A stretch of 64,000 nt of DNA from an uncultured Lachnospiraceae bacterium (GCA_910588815.1 CAJUQY010000011.1:1-64000), one strand, 5' to 3'; counted from the stretch's first letter, positions 17,707 to 26,202 are shown. Numbers and translations are program-made. The notes: generated by a model from the sequence alone, not told the origin.

Positions 17707-17882
17707 GGGAACCGGCTTCCCTGTTCTGCACAGACACGTCGGTTCGGCGGATTTTGCTCCGCCGCTTATAGCAGGCAATTTCCCCTCCAACAAATCGGGT
17801 CGGAAAAAATTGCCTGCGCTATGCTCGCAAAATCCACCGCCCCTTCCTATCGTCTGCTTTCAGAACAGGGAATCCGATTCCC
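17707..17882. repeat. Long palindromic element between ispG and polC
   Basis: The outer arms of 22 bases (17707-17728 and 17861-17882) are complementary at 20 positions; the inner parts pair again around GGATTTTGC and AGCAGGCAATTT, so about 176 bases could form one long hairpin. It shares with the element at 63163-63340 the blocks AGACACGTCGG (17732-17742), GCTCCGCCGC, GCTATGCTCGC, GCAAAATC and CCTATCGTCT (17846-17855). No coding frame is convincing here. The whole 17622-17945 gap between ispG and polC consists of this element and its flanks. Confidence 0.8.
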
Positions 17883-17945
17883 GCAAATTCAGACAGAACA
17901 GGAAAAAAGCCTGGATTCCCATTCCTGCCATATTCCTGTCCAAAT

Positions 17946-19043
17946 TCATAAACTGGTCATACTTTCATTTTCTTCCGCCTGCGGTTTCTCCCAATGAAGT
18001 AACTCCTGCCTCAGTGTTTCCAACAGCTCGTCCTCCGGCACCTTCCGGACGATCTCCCCTTTTTTTATGAGCAGGCCCTCGCCGATTCCTCCGGCGATTC
18101 CGATGTCTGCCTCCCTGGCCTCTCCCGGCCCGTTGACCACACAGCCCATGACAGCCACCGTGAGATTCAGATGGTCCATTCCGGCCACCATGGTCTCCAC
18201 CTGGTTTGCCAGGCTGATGAGGTCAATCTTCGTCCGTCCGCAGGTGGGACAGGAGACCACCTCGACGCCTCCTTTTCTGAGGCCCATAACCCGAAGGATC
18301 TGCTTCGCCGACTTGATCTCCTCCACCGGGTCGCCGGTCAGGGATACCCGGATGGTGTCGCCGATCCCCTGATAAAGGATGATTCCCAGTCCCAGGGCCG
18401 ACTTGATGTTGCCGGAATACAAGGTGCCGGACTCGGTGATTCCCACATGGAGCGGATAATTCATCTGCCCGGCGATCATCTCATGGGCCCTGGCGCACAT
18501 GAGGACATCAGAGGATTTGATGCTGACCACCAGATTGTCGTAATCCATGTCCTCGATTCTATGTATTTTTTCCAAGGCGCTTTCCACAATTCCTTCCGCC
18601 GTCACCTTCCCGTACTTCTCCAGGAACCGTTTTTCCAGAGAGCCGCTGTTGACGCCGATCCGAATGGGAATCTGCCGCTCCCTCGCCGTCTCCACCACGG
18701 CCCGCACCCGCTCCTCACTGCCGATATTGCCCGGATTGATGCGGATTTTATCTGCCCCGTTCTCTATGGCCGCAATGGCCATCTTGTAGTCAAAATGAAT
18801 ATCTGCCACCAGCGGGATGGAAATCCGCTTTTTGATCTCCCCCAGGGCCTTCGCCGCCTCCATGTTCGGCACCGTACAGCGGACGATCTCACAGCCTGCC
18901 GCCTCAAGACGCCTGATCTGGGCCGCCGTACCCGCTGCATCCTCTGTCCTCGTATTGGTCATGGACTGGATCAGCACGGGATTGCCCCCGCCGATCACCC
19001 GGTTCCCGATACGAATTACTTTTGTCTGCTCTCGATGAGTCAT
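17946..19043 (-). CDS. ispG: 4-hydroxy-3-methylbut-2-enyl diphosphate synthase (flavodoxin)
   Basis: A 365-residue IspG/GcpE enzyme, the penultimate step of the MEP isoprenoid pathway, converting MEcPP to HMBPP. The N-terminal TIM barrel (IQSMTNTRTEDAAGTAAQI; VADIHFDYKMA; KIRINPGNIG) and the C-terminal [4Fe-4S] domain with CPTCGRT and GCVVNGPGEA, which supply the cluster cysteines, are all intact. The ATG at 19043 follows GAGGGG. Normally it directly follows rseP; here a restriction-modification pair lies between them. It works in the same pathway as dxr upstream. Confidence 0.97.
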   Translation of the reverse strand: MTHREQTKVIRIGNRVIGGGNPVLIQSMTNTRTEDAAGTAAQIRRLEAAGCEIVRCTVPNMEAAKALGEIKKRISIPLVADIHFDYKMAIAAIENGADKIRINPGNIGSEERVRAVVETARERQIPIRIGVNSGSLEKRFLEKYGKVTAEGIVESALEKIHRIEDMDYDNLVVSIKSSDVLMCARAHEMIAGQMNYPLHVGITESGTLYSGNIKSALGLGIILYQGIGDTIRVSLTGDPVEEIKSAKQILRVMGLRKGGVEVVSCPTCGRTKIDLISLANQVETMVAGMDHLNLTVAVMGCVVNGPGEAREADIGIAGGIGEGLLIKKGEIVRKVPEDELLETLRQELLHWEKPQAEENESMTSL

Positions 19044-19085
19044 TTTTCCCCTCGCTTCTAAATGATCGCCAGGATTACTCCCCTG

Positions 19086-19730
19086 CTATTCTGCGTGTGC
19101 AACCGTATGATTGGAATAAGTGTCCCAGGTCGGCTCATAATCTTCCGTCGCCTGGTTTCCCCACATATCCCACCCCTCCCGCACGCCTCTTGCGAAAAGC
19201 TCAATCCGCGGTCCCTGACTGCAGGCCTCGATAATCGGAATAATTTCATCCGGCTTACGGCTGTGTTCCCGTTTCATCGTCCGAATCAAATTCACCTGAG
19301 AGCGGGCCGGCTGTAGGGTCCGGTTGGGGGCGCTCTTTTTCTTAATTCCAAATAGAATCAATTCTGTGACATTCCTAAAATAAAACCCAACCCCCCTGCC
19401 GTCCGGTTCCCCGTCCTTGCGCACCTTTTCCCAGACGATATTTCCCTTATAATCAAAATCCCAGGCATCCATGACTGCAAGCCCTTCCGGAAGCAGTGCA
19501 TTGGGAACCCACAAATATAAATGCGCCTTCTCCCCCGTGATATCAGGCACGGGAAGCGCCTTAATGTCACTCAGCGTCATGGTCTCATATCGCGTGAGCC
19601 GTTTGTGTTCAGGGGCAACTTTTCCGGTCCTGTTTTGAAACTGCCAGGGCGGATCCGCATAAATGGTATTATATTTCTTTCCCTTTGTAAATATCTGCAA
19701 ATTTTGTATCGTACTTTTTAAGTCTTCCAT
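19086..19730 (-). CDS. MT-A70 family adenine-specific DNA methyltransferase
   Basis: A protein of about 214 residues of the MT-A70 family (beta-class N6-adenine methyltransferases such as M.MunI). The catalytic DPPW motif follows YNTIYA near residue 23; ALLPEGLAVMDAWDFDYKGNIVWEK and the RNVTELILFGIKKK segment are typical of the family, and the C-terminal KPDEIIPIIEACSQGPRIELFAR carries the SAM-pocket part. The start is uncertain: ATG at 19730 or four codons upstream. It overlaps the endonuclease gene by about 62 bases in another frame. It presumably protects the site cut by the neighbouring BglII-like enzyme. Base composition is visibly more AT-rich than the flanking genes, consistent with acquisition. 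Confidence 0.9.
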   Translation of the reverse strand: MEDLKSTIQNLQIFTKGKKYNTIYADPPWQFQNRTGKVAPEHKRLTRYETMTLSDIKALPVPDITGEKAHLYLWVPNALLPEGLAVMDAWDFDYKGNIVWEKVRKDGEPDGRGVGFYFRNVTELILFGIKKKSAPNRTLQPARSQVNLIRTMKREHSRKPDEIIPIIEACSQGPRIELFARGVREGWDMWGNQATEDYEPTWDTYSNHTVAHAE

Positions 19731-20397
19731 ACCCTTCCACACATTCCTTTCCGATTCCTATTGCCAAAATCGGGCATCCTCCATTGCGCCTGGAATCCAG
19801 CCTGTAAATCAGCTTTCCCATCCATGTGGTACTGGCTCCATATTTTCTGATTAACGGCTGTCCGCGATCATCCTTTTCCTGCTTAAAAATATCATTAAGC
19901 TCCTCTGCCCTTGTCACAATCACTCCGACATCAATTAAGCCGCAATCAAAATAGGTTCTCATTGCCAACAGATCCCGGTCAAAGGTCTGGTCTTTGCTGT
20001 TCCATTCCAAGTCAAAAGCGACCCTGTTCTTTAAAAAATCAATATTGTGTCCGTCAATATATCCTTCTACCGTCTCAATCTCATAGGGCTGGTCTGCAAA
20101 ACGGCCTCTCCGCTGAGCTGTCTGCCGCGGATATTTTTTGACAATCAGATCCCCGCTGATTCGTATTTCCCTCCATCCATATGGGTACAGAATATCATCA
20201 AACTTTTTCGGTATGGGCGACTCATTTCCTCCCTCTTTCTTGATATCTGCCATCGTAAGCCGCAGTTGTCGCAGGCAGTCCTGAAGCTCCATCCACTCAA
20301 CCGAAAAGGCATCATGTAGTATTTCCAAGGCATGACCATAATTATGAAACTCAAATTTATTCATCAGATCCCTATCCAGATATCTTTCGTAATCCAT
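19669..20397 (-). CDS. Type II restriction endonuclease, BglII/BstYI-like
   Basis: A 242-residue protein that matches the BglII-type restriction enzyme family. The segment YIDGHNIDFLKNRVAFDLEW followed by NSKDQTFDRDLLAMRTYF resembles the family's catalytic core with its metal-binding acidic residues, and GVIVTRAEELNDIF and KYGASTTWMGKLIYRL follow as expected. Family members cut GATC-centred palindromes (AGATCT, RGATCY); the actual site is not known. The ATG at 20397 lies 11 bases after the rseP stop and has GGGGGAG upstream, so it should be translated from the housekeeping operon mRNA. The methyltransferase gene overlaps its 3' end. Confidence 0.85.
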   Translation of the reverse strand: MDYERYLDRDLMNKFEFHNYGHALEILHDAFSVEWMELQDCLRQLRLTMADIKKEGGNESPIPKKFDDILYPYGWREIRISGDLIVKKYPRQTAQRRGRFADQPYEIETVEGYIDGHNIDFLKNRVAFDLEWNSKDQTFDRDLLAMRTYFDCGLIDVGVIVTRAEELNDIFKQEKDDRGQPLIRKYGASTTWMGKLIYRLDSRRNGGCPILAIGIGKECVEGYGRLKKYDTKFADIYKGKEI

Positions 20398-20408
20398 CCG
20401 TTCTCCCC

Positions 20409-21719
20409 CTACCTGAAAATCTTCAGCACGTCGTTGAACATGACGAAGACCATGAGCGCCATGAGGAGCAGAAGCCCGATGGTGTGGACCATGCCCTCCT
20501 TCTCCCTGGACACCGGCTTCCCCCGGACAAGCTCAATGAGAATGAAGACCAGACGCCCCCCGTCCAGGGCGGGCAGGGGCAGAAGGTTCAGCACTCCCAG
20601 ATTCACACTCAGGAGAATGCTGAAATTCAGGATATTCAAAAACACATACAGGGCGCCGTCCGGCTTGCTCTGCTCCACCACCTCGCCCACCATGTTCACA
20701 ATTCCCACCGGGCCGGAGAGATTTTCCACGCCGACCCTGCCCGTCACAAGCATCTTCAGGGAGGTCAGTGTGTAACTCATCCAGTAGCGCACCTCGGAAA
20801 AGCTGTTCCCCAGCACCGAAAGGGCCCCCGCCTCCTTGTTCCGGTAGGCGACCGCCTCCATGCCCAGGGTCGAAGCCTTGTAATAGGTCGGCGTCACCGC
20901 AAGCTCCAGAGGCTTTCCGTTCCGCTCCAGCGTAAACTTCACGGCTGTATCCTTCTCAAGAGGATGCGCCTCAAAATACTGCTGCACCTCAAGACCGGAG
21001 GCGATGGGAGTCCCGTCGATAGAGGTGATCACGTCCCCCACCTGGGCTCCCGCCTTTGCCATAGCGAGATCCTCCGTCAGAGCCGTGATGACCGCCTCAT
21101 CCTCCGAGGCATAATAGGAGAACCCGGTCAGATACGCTTCATAGGACGGATCAAGAACCGTCTCCCGGATCTCTCCGTCCCGCTCATATTCGATGGTAAT
21201 GGGGCTGCCGTCCATGGGATGACTCAGAAAATAAAGCTCAATGTCCCTTCCAAGCTTCACCCGGCGGCCGTCGATGGAGCGGATCAGATCTCCTTCTTTA
21301 AGCCCCGCCTGATCGGCGCCGTAGCCCTCGGACACATGATAGACCCTCGGCTCATTAACTCCGGCCAGACTCAGGACCACCACCGACAAAATAAACGCCA
21401 GCAGAAAATTAAAGAGCGGCCCGCCAAAGACGACGGCCAGCCTGGCAAAGGGTGACTTGCTGTTAAAAGAAATTTCGCTGTCATCGTCATCATCCTCCCC
21501 CACCATCTGACAGGAACCCCCGAAGGGAATCGCTTTCAGAGAATAGCGGGTACCTCCTTTGACACCGCTTATGATCCTCGGCCCCATGCCCACGGAAAAC
21601 TCTGTGACACCGATACCGTTCTTCTTGGCCAGAAGAAAATGTCCGAACTCGTGGGACACCACCAGAAGACTGAAAACCAAAACTGCCAGCAAAATACTGA
21701 AAACCATACTTTCTACCAC
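20409..21719 (-). CDS. rseP: Site-2 (RseP) intramembrane zinc metalloprotease
   Basis: A 436-residue M50-family membrane protease. HEFGHFLLAKK near the N-terminus provides the zinc-binding HExxH and catalytic Glu; NLLPLPALDGGRL near the C-terminus provides the third ligand region. Two PDZ-like domains lie between (around residues 115-200 and 200-285). The likely start is GTG at 21719, just beyond the dxr stop and a GGAGG. It cleaves anti-sigma factors or signal-peptide remnants inside the membrane in the family. It lies between dxr and the R-M pair in the operon. Confidence 0.95.
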   Translation of the reverse strand: MVESMVFSILLAVLVFSLLVVSHEFGHFLLAKKNGIGVTEFSVGMGPRIISGVKGGTRYSLKAIPFGGSCQMVGEDDDDDSEISFNSKSPFARLAVVFGGPLFNFLLAFILSVVVLSLAGVNEPRVYHVSEGYGADQAGLKEGDLIRSIDGRRVKLGRDIELYFLSHPMDGSPITIEYERDGEIRETVLDPSYEAYLTGFSYYASEDEAVITALTEDLAMAKAGAQVGDVITSIDGTPIASGLEVQQYFEAHPLEKDTAVKFTLERNGKPLELAVTPTYYKASTLGMEAVAYRNKEAGALSVLGNSFSEVRYWMSYTLTSLKMLVTGRVGVENLSGPVGIVNMVGEVVEQSKPDGALYVFLNILNFSILLSVNLGVLNLLPLPALDGGRLVFILIELVRGKPVSREKEGMVHTIGLLLLMALMVFVMFNDVLKIFR

Positions 21720-22855
21720 CTGTCCTCCAAGAAATGATATACCTCTGTCTCCGTCTGGAGAATTTCCTCCAATTCCGGTTTTTCCTTCGTTTTATGGCGC
21801 GCCATGGCCTCCCCGATGATCTGTGTAATATCCGGATAAGCGATCCTCCCGCCGAGGAATGCCGCCACCGCCCATTCGTTGGCCGCGTTGAAAACCGTTG
21901 GCATGGTGCCGCCCGTCCGGCCCGCCTCATAGGCCATGGAAAGGCCGGGGAAGTTTTCAAAATCCGGCGCTTCAAAATCCAGGGAGCCCAGAGTCCAGAA
22001 ATCCAGTCGTTCCCCTGACATCTGCCTCCGTTCAGGATAAAACAGCGCATACTGGATGGGAAGCTTCATATCCGGCACCCCCATCTGTGCCATAACTGCC
22101 CCATCCTCAAACTGTACCATGGAATGGACAATGCTCTGGGGCTGAACCACCACCTGCACATCATCCACCCCCACACCGAACAGCCATCCGGCCTCCATGA
22201 CCTCCAGCCCTTTATTGACCATCGTCGAGGAGTCAATGGTAATTTTATGGCCCATGGCCCAGTTGGGGTGCTTCAGGGCATCCTCCGGCCGGACCGCCAT
22301 TAACTCCTCCCTCGTCTTTCCCCGGAAGGGGCCGCCGGATGCCGTCAAAAGAATCCTGGAAATCCGGTTCCCCGCCTCCCCGCCAAGACACTGGAAAATG
22401 GCGCTGTGCTCACTGTCCACCGGGAGAATCCGCACGCCCTTCTCCTTCGCCAGTGGCATGATCAGATGTCCCGCCGTCACCAGCGTCTCCTTGTTGGCCA
22501 GGGCAATGTCCTTCCCTGACCGGATGGCCGCAATGGTCGGACGGATACCGATCATCCCCACCACTGCCGTCACCACAACCTGGGCTTCCGGCTCCGTGGC
22601 CGCCGCCAAAAGTCCGTCCATGCCGGACAGCACCCGGATATCTGTATCTTTTAAGCGGACTCTCAGATCTCCGGCCGCTGCCTCGTCCTCAAGGGCCACA
22701 AGCTTTGGCCGAAATTCTCTGGCCTGCGCCTCCAAGAGGGCCGCATTCCTTCCGGCCGCCAGGGCCGTAACCTCCAGATCATGGTTCTCCCTCACCACCT
22801 CAAGAGTCTGGGTTCCGATGGAACCGGTCGAACCCAGGATTGATATCTGTTTCAT
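21713..22855 (-). CDS. dxr: 1-deoxy-D-xylulose 5-phosphate reductoisomerase
   Basis: A 380-residue Dxr, the first committed step of the MEP pathway (DXP to MEP, NADPH-dependent). The NADPH-binding ISILGSTGSIGTQTLEVV opens the protein; ILPVDSEHSAIFQCL and LTASGGPFRG are the metal and substrate motifs, and GHKITIDSSTMVNKGLEVMEA is diagnostic. ATG at 22855 is chosen (GGAG ten bases upstream). It ends within the rseP start region. With ispG and uppS it makes this operon a source of isoprenoid carriers. Confidence 0.97.
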   Translation of the reverse strand: MKQISILGSTGSIGTQTLEVVRENHDLEVTALAAGRNAALLEAQAREFRPKLVALEDEAAAGDLRVRLKDTDIRVLSGMDGLLAAATEPEAQVVVTAVVGMIGIRPTIAAIRSGKDIALANKETLVTAGHLIMPLAKEKGVRILPVDSEHSAIFQCLGGEAGNRISRILLTASGGPFRGKTREELMAVRPEDALKHPNWAMGHKITIDSSTMVNKGLEVMEAGWLFGVGVDDVQVVVQPQSIVHSMVQFEDGAVMAQMGVPDMKLPIQYALFYPERRQMSGERLDFWTLGSLDFEAPDFENFPGLSMAYEAGRTGGTMPTVFNAANEWAVAAFLGGRIAYPDITQIIGEAMARHKTKEKPELEEILQTETEVYHFLEDRW

Positions 22856-22919
22856 ATTCAGTATTCTCCATTTCCAAAACGTCCATGCACGGCCCACGCT
22901 TCATGGGCCGGAGCCGCTT

Positions 22920-23768
22920 TTATCCCAAAAACCGGCCGAGTGCATCCGTTCCTTCTATCAAAAGTACGATCGTGTAATAAATCCCCGGCGCCACAAAGAT
23001 GACACTGTCAAACCGGTCCAGGATCCCGCCATGGCCGGGAATCAGCCTGCCATAGTCTTTCACGTCATGATTCCTCTTGATGGCCGACGCTGCCAGATCC
23101 CCGATCTGGGAAATGACCGCCCCCACCATACAGATCACGGCGCAGTGGAGAGCCGGGTTTCCCAAAACTCCAGAAAGCTTCCCCGCGCATGCAGCCCCGA
23201 AAATCCCGCCGAGAATGCCCGCGCCGAGGATTCCGCCGATTCCTCCCTCCACTGACTTTTTCGGACTTAAACGCGGCGCCATCTTATGCTTCCCGATCAG
23301 CATTCCCACACAGTAAGCGCAGGTATCGCATCCCCAGGAGCTTAAGAATACCAGCCAGACAAGAAGCTTACCTCCCGCCATGACTCTGGTTCGGTAAATA
23401 TAGGACAGCATGACCGCCACATAGAGCAGCCCGAAAAATACCGTCATCACCTGTCCCGCCGAATATTGGGGGAAGGTGAACACATAGACCGCCATGAGCA
23501 GAATCAGAAACGCTACGAAAAACAGAACCGGCATGGAATCCGCTGCCGGATTTTTGGAAAAGGCCAAAAGCAGATAATAAGAAAGCCCGGCCAGATATCC
23601 GGCCGCCCCAAGCAGCGACTTTTCCGCCCCGACAGTTCTGTAGAGTTCATACATGCCTGTGAGGGAAATAAGCGCAAGGGCGGCCGCCAGCACACTCCCG
23701 CCCAGGAGCAGAAGAGCAATGATCACCGCCACCAGGACAATCCCACTTAACAGTCTTGTCTTAAACAT
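22920..23768 (-). CDS. cdsA: Phosphatidate cytidylyltransferase
   Basis: A protein of about 282 residues with eight predicted membrane helices, which makes CDP-diacylglycerol from phosphatidate and CTP for phospholipid synthesis. The C-terminal CdsA signature is intact: SAIKRNHDVKDYGRLIPGHG followed by GILDRFDSVIF, preceded by KKSVEGGIGGILGA. ATG at 23768 has GGAGGGG seven bases upstream; a GTG two codons earlier overlaps the uppS stop. It lies directly after uppS, the usual order. Confidence 0.96.
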   Translation of the reverse strand: MFKTRLLSGIVLVAVIIALLLLGGSVLAAALALISLTGMYELYRTVGAEKSLLGAAGYLAGLSYYLLLAFSKNPAADSMPVLFFVAFLILLMAVYVFTFPQYSAGQVMTVFFGLLYVAVMLSYIYRTRVMAGGKLLVWLVFLSSWGCDTCAYCVGMLIGKHKMAPRLSPKKSVEGGIGGILGAGILGGIFGAACAGKLSGVLGNPALHCAVICMVGAVISQIGDLAASAIKRNHDVKDYGRLIPGHGGILDRFDSVIFVAPGIYYTIVLLIEGTDALGRFLG

Positions 23769-23770
23769 TC

Positions 23771-24487
23771 TCACACCCCTCCAAACCTTCGTTCTCTACC
23801 ATTGTATTTCTCAATGGCTTTGACCAATTCCTCTTTATTAAAATCCGGCCACAAAACATCCGTAAAATAGAACTCCGTGTACGCCAGCTGCCAGAGCAGA
23901 TAGTTGGAAAGCCGCTCCTCACCGCTGGTGCGGATCAGAAGATCCGGATCCGGGAGCTCCCTTGTATCCAGATACTCCCCGATCATCTCCTCGCTCACAT
24001 CCTGCGGCGAAAGCTTCCCCGCCGCACAGTCCTCCATCATCCGCCGGACTGCCCTCGTGATCTCATCCCTGCTCCCATAATTGACGGCAATGGTAAAAGT
24101 CATGCGGGTATTGTCCTTCGTCTCGTTTTCCAGCCGCTTTAACCCCTCAATGATATCCTCGTCAAACCGGCTCCGCTCTCCGATCATGATAACCCGCACA
24201 TTATTTTTCTTCGCCACCTTTAAAAGCCGTTTCATATAATAGCGGAACAGCTGCATGAGCGCTCCCACTTCCTCGGCGGAGCGCTTCCAGTTCTCCGTGG
24301 AAAAACCATAGACGGTCAGGTATTTGATGCCCAGCCTGGCCGCATCCTCCACAGTCCGCTCCACCACCTTGCATCCCTCTACATGGCCCATGTTCCGGGG
24401 CAGCCCCCGCTTCTTCGCCCAGCGGCCGTTCCCGTCCAGGATAATGGCCACATGCCCGGGTATATTCAAACATTTTTCCTCTGCCAT
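23771..24487 (-). CDS. uppS: Undecaprenyl diphosphate synthase (isoprenyl transferase)
   Basis: A 238-residue cis-prenyltransferase, condensing IPP units onto FPP to give the C55 wall carrier lipid. All family motifs are visible: HVAIILDGNGRWAKKRGLPR with the catalytic Asp, GHVEGC, YGFSTENWKR, NYGSRDEI, and the C-terminal DLLIRTSGEERLSNYLLWQ. The ATG at 24487 follows GAGGAGG. It overlaps cdsA by a few bases and is separated from frr by about 190 non-coding bases. Confidence 0.97.
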   Translation of the reverse strand: MAEEKCLNIPGHVAIILDGNGRWAKKRGLPRNMGHVEGCKVVERTVEDAARLGIKYLTVYGFSTENWKRSAEEVGALMQLFRYYMKRLLKVAKKNNVRVIMIGERSRFDEDIIEGLKRLENETKDNTRMTFTIAVNYGSRDEITRAVRRMMEDCAAGKLSPQDVSEEMIGEYLDTRELPDPDLLIRTSGEERLSNYLLWQLAYTEFYFTDVLWPDFNKEELVKAIEKYNGRERRFGGV

Positions 24488-24680
24488 AAAACCTCCTCAT
24501 CCTTCCTCTGGGCACCTGTGTGATCTGGCAGGCAGGACGCCCCTGCCCGCTGCGCAGGGTCCCGTCAACTCTGCCGGCAATCCCCCTCCCGGGGCCCTTG
24601 TGCAGAAAAGGAGGCAGAATTGTCTTACACGCCTGCCCCCCTGATTTCCATTTATTTTCTTTTTCCGGCGTCCCGCCGTA
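24488..24680. other. Non-coding gap between frr and uppS with GC-rich inverted repeats
   Basis: No reading frame is credible here. The sequence has GGCAGGC near 24560-24566 and its complement GCCTGCC near 24632, with more GC-rich complementary blocks between (CCCGGGG, GCGCAGGG), so the transcript could fold into a branched hairpin. The 11-mer GCACCTGTGTG near 24514 occurs again near 36832. It may be another degenerate member of the palindromic element class seen in other gaps of this operon. Confidence 0.4.
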
Positions 24681-25235
24681 TTATACGGTCATGATCTCCT
24701 TCGTCTTGACTTCGCTCTCCTCTTCCACCTTCTCAATGAACTTGTCCGTCAGCTTCTGGATCTTGTCCTCATACTGCTTCTGCTCGTCCTCGGAAATCTC
24801 GCCGCCCTTCTGCAGCTTCTTGATGGCGTCATTGGCATCCCTGCGGATATTCCGAATGGCGACCTTCGCATTCTCCCCCTTCTTCTTCACGTCCTTGGAG
24901 AGATCCTTTCTGCGCTCCTCCGTCATCTCCGGGAATACCAGCCGGATCACATTCCCGTCGTTGCTGGGATTGATTCCCAAATCCGAAGTCAGAATCGCTT
25001 TCTCGATCGCCTTGATCAGACTCTTTTCCCAAGGCTGGATGAGCAGCATCCGGGGCTCCGGCACAGATACGTTAGCCACCTGCTGAATGCCGCTGGGTAC
25101 TCCGTAATAATCCACTGTGATCTGATCCAGTACATGGGGATTGGCCCGGCCCGCCCGGATGGTCGCATAATCGCTCCGAAGCACGTTCACGGTCTTCTCC
25201 ATCTTATCCTCATACATTTTTAATCTGTCTTCCAT
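24681..25235 (-). CDS. frr: Ribosome recycling factor
   Basis: A 184-residue RRF, which with EF-G splits post-termination ribosomes. It spans the full two-domain fold: KMYEDKMEKTVNVLRSDYATIRAGRANPHVLD at the start, YYGVPSGIQQVANVSVPEPRML, and VIRLVFPEMTEERRKDL near the hinge, ending in the long helix. ATG at 25235 follows GGGAGGATAT. It follows pyrH, as is usual in Firmicutes. Confidence 0.97.
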   Translation of the reverse strand: MEDRLKMYEDKMEKTVNVLRSDYATIRAGRANPHVLDQITVDYYGVPSGIQQVANVSVPEPRMLLIQPWEKSLIKAIEKAILTSDLGINPSNDGNVIRLVFPEMTEERRKDLSKDVKKKGENAKVAIRNIRRDANDAIKKLQKGGEISEDEQKQYEDKIQKLTDKFIEKVEEESEVKTKEIMTV

Positions 25236-25263
25236 GATTATATCCTCCCTTTTCAGTTATATT

Positions 25264-25351
25264 GTGAATGCCAAAAATGTTATTTTTAGCGTTCACTGCG
25301 CCGATTTTTGCTGCGCCAAAGCGCAGGATTTACCTTACCAAAATCGTGCGC
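25264..25351. repeat. Tandem hairpins between pyrH and frr
   Basis: Two inverted repeats lie in the 193-base gap. The first has 15-base arms (25264-25278 and 25282-25296, two mismatches, 3-base loop). The second pairs GCGCCGATTTTTG (25298-25310) with CAAAATCGTGCGC (25339-25351). Neither is followed by a clear T-run on the minus strand, so they may be RNA processing or attenuation structures, or an element remnant. No coding sequence is seen in the gap. Confidence 0.65.
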
Positions 25352-25428
25352 ATCCCCCATCCATCGCTGAAGCCATCCGCCTCTCCAAAACAGTCAGACA
25401 CATCCCTGCCAAATGCAGGCCTCCCGCG

Positions 25429-26136
25429 TTACTCCACAGTCACCATGGTTCCGGTAATCCTGCCCTTTAACGCATTCCCGATACCGTCCTTCTCTCCCAG
25501 CCCGAACACTGCCATGGGCATCCTATGCTCCATACACATGATGGAAGCCGTAAGATCCACCACCGCCAGTTTCTTTTCAATGACCTCCTCAATGGAAACC
25601 GTATCGTACTTTTTTGCCTGAGGGTTTTTCCTGGGGTCGCTGTCGTAAACACCGTCCACGGCCTTTGCTAAAAGAATCACGTCCGCCTCCATCTCAATGG
25701 CCCGAAGCACGATTCCCGTGTCGGTGGAAAAATAGGGATGTCCCGTCCCGCCGGCAAAAAACACCACCTTACCCTCCCGGAAGCATCGATTGGCCTCATC
25801 CTTGGAAAAAAGCTTCGTCATGGTCCCACAGGCAAAGGGCGTAAAAATCTCCGTCTCCATACCCGCCGAACGAAAAATCTCAGATACATAAATGCAATTC
25901 ATGACCGTGGCAAGCATCCCGATCTGATCCGCCTTCGTCCTGTCAATGGCATTGCTCTGCCGGCCCCGCCAGAAATTTCCGCCGCCGATAACGATGCCGA
26001 TCTGAATCCCTTCCTTCACCGAAGGAGCCACCTGAGCGGCCACTGCCTTCACCACGCCTTCGTCAAAGCCCCGGCCCGCCGGTCCCGCCAGCGCCTCGCC
26101 GCTGAGTTTCAGTAACACCCTTCTCGATTTCTCCAT
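25429..26136 (-). CDS. pyrH: UMP kinase
   Basis: A 235-residue hexameric bacterial UMP kinase (UMP to UDP with ATP). RVLLKLSGEALAG is the phosphate-binding start; GIVIGGGNFWRG, DQIGMLATVMN and FFAGGTGHPYFSTDTGIVLRAIE are characteristic. ATG at 26136 follows GAGGGGG. It is the first gene of the long operon to polC, with a promoter at 26173-26202. Confidence 0.97.
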   Translation of the reverse strand: MEKSRRVLLKLSGEALAGPAGRGFDEGVVKAVAAQVAPSVKEGIQIGIVIGGGNFWRGRQSNAIDRTKADQIGMLATVMNCIYVSEIFRSAGMETEIFTPFACGTMTKLFSKDEANRCFREGKVVFFAGGTGHPYFSTDTGIVLRAIEMEADVILLAKAVDGVYDSDPRKNPQAKKYDTVSIEEVIEKKLAVVDLTASIMCMEHRMPMAVFGLGEKDGIGNALKGRITGTMVTVE

Positions 26137-26172
26137 GACAGCCCCCTCATATCTTCAAAATAATTCTTATAC

Positions 26173-26202
26173 AGTATACCACAAGACCGGCAGGGTATAC
26201 AA
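26173..26202 (-). promoter_or_regulatory. Promoter of the pyrH-to-polC operon
   Basis: A -35 TTGTAT (26197-26202) and -10 TATACT (26173-26178) separated by 18 bases on the minus strand, about 37 bases ahead of the pyrH start. Confidence 0.7.
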
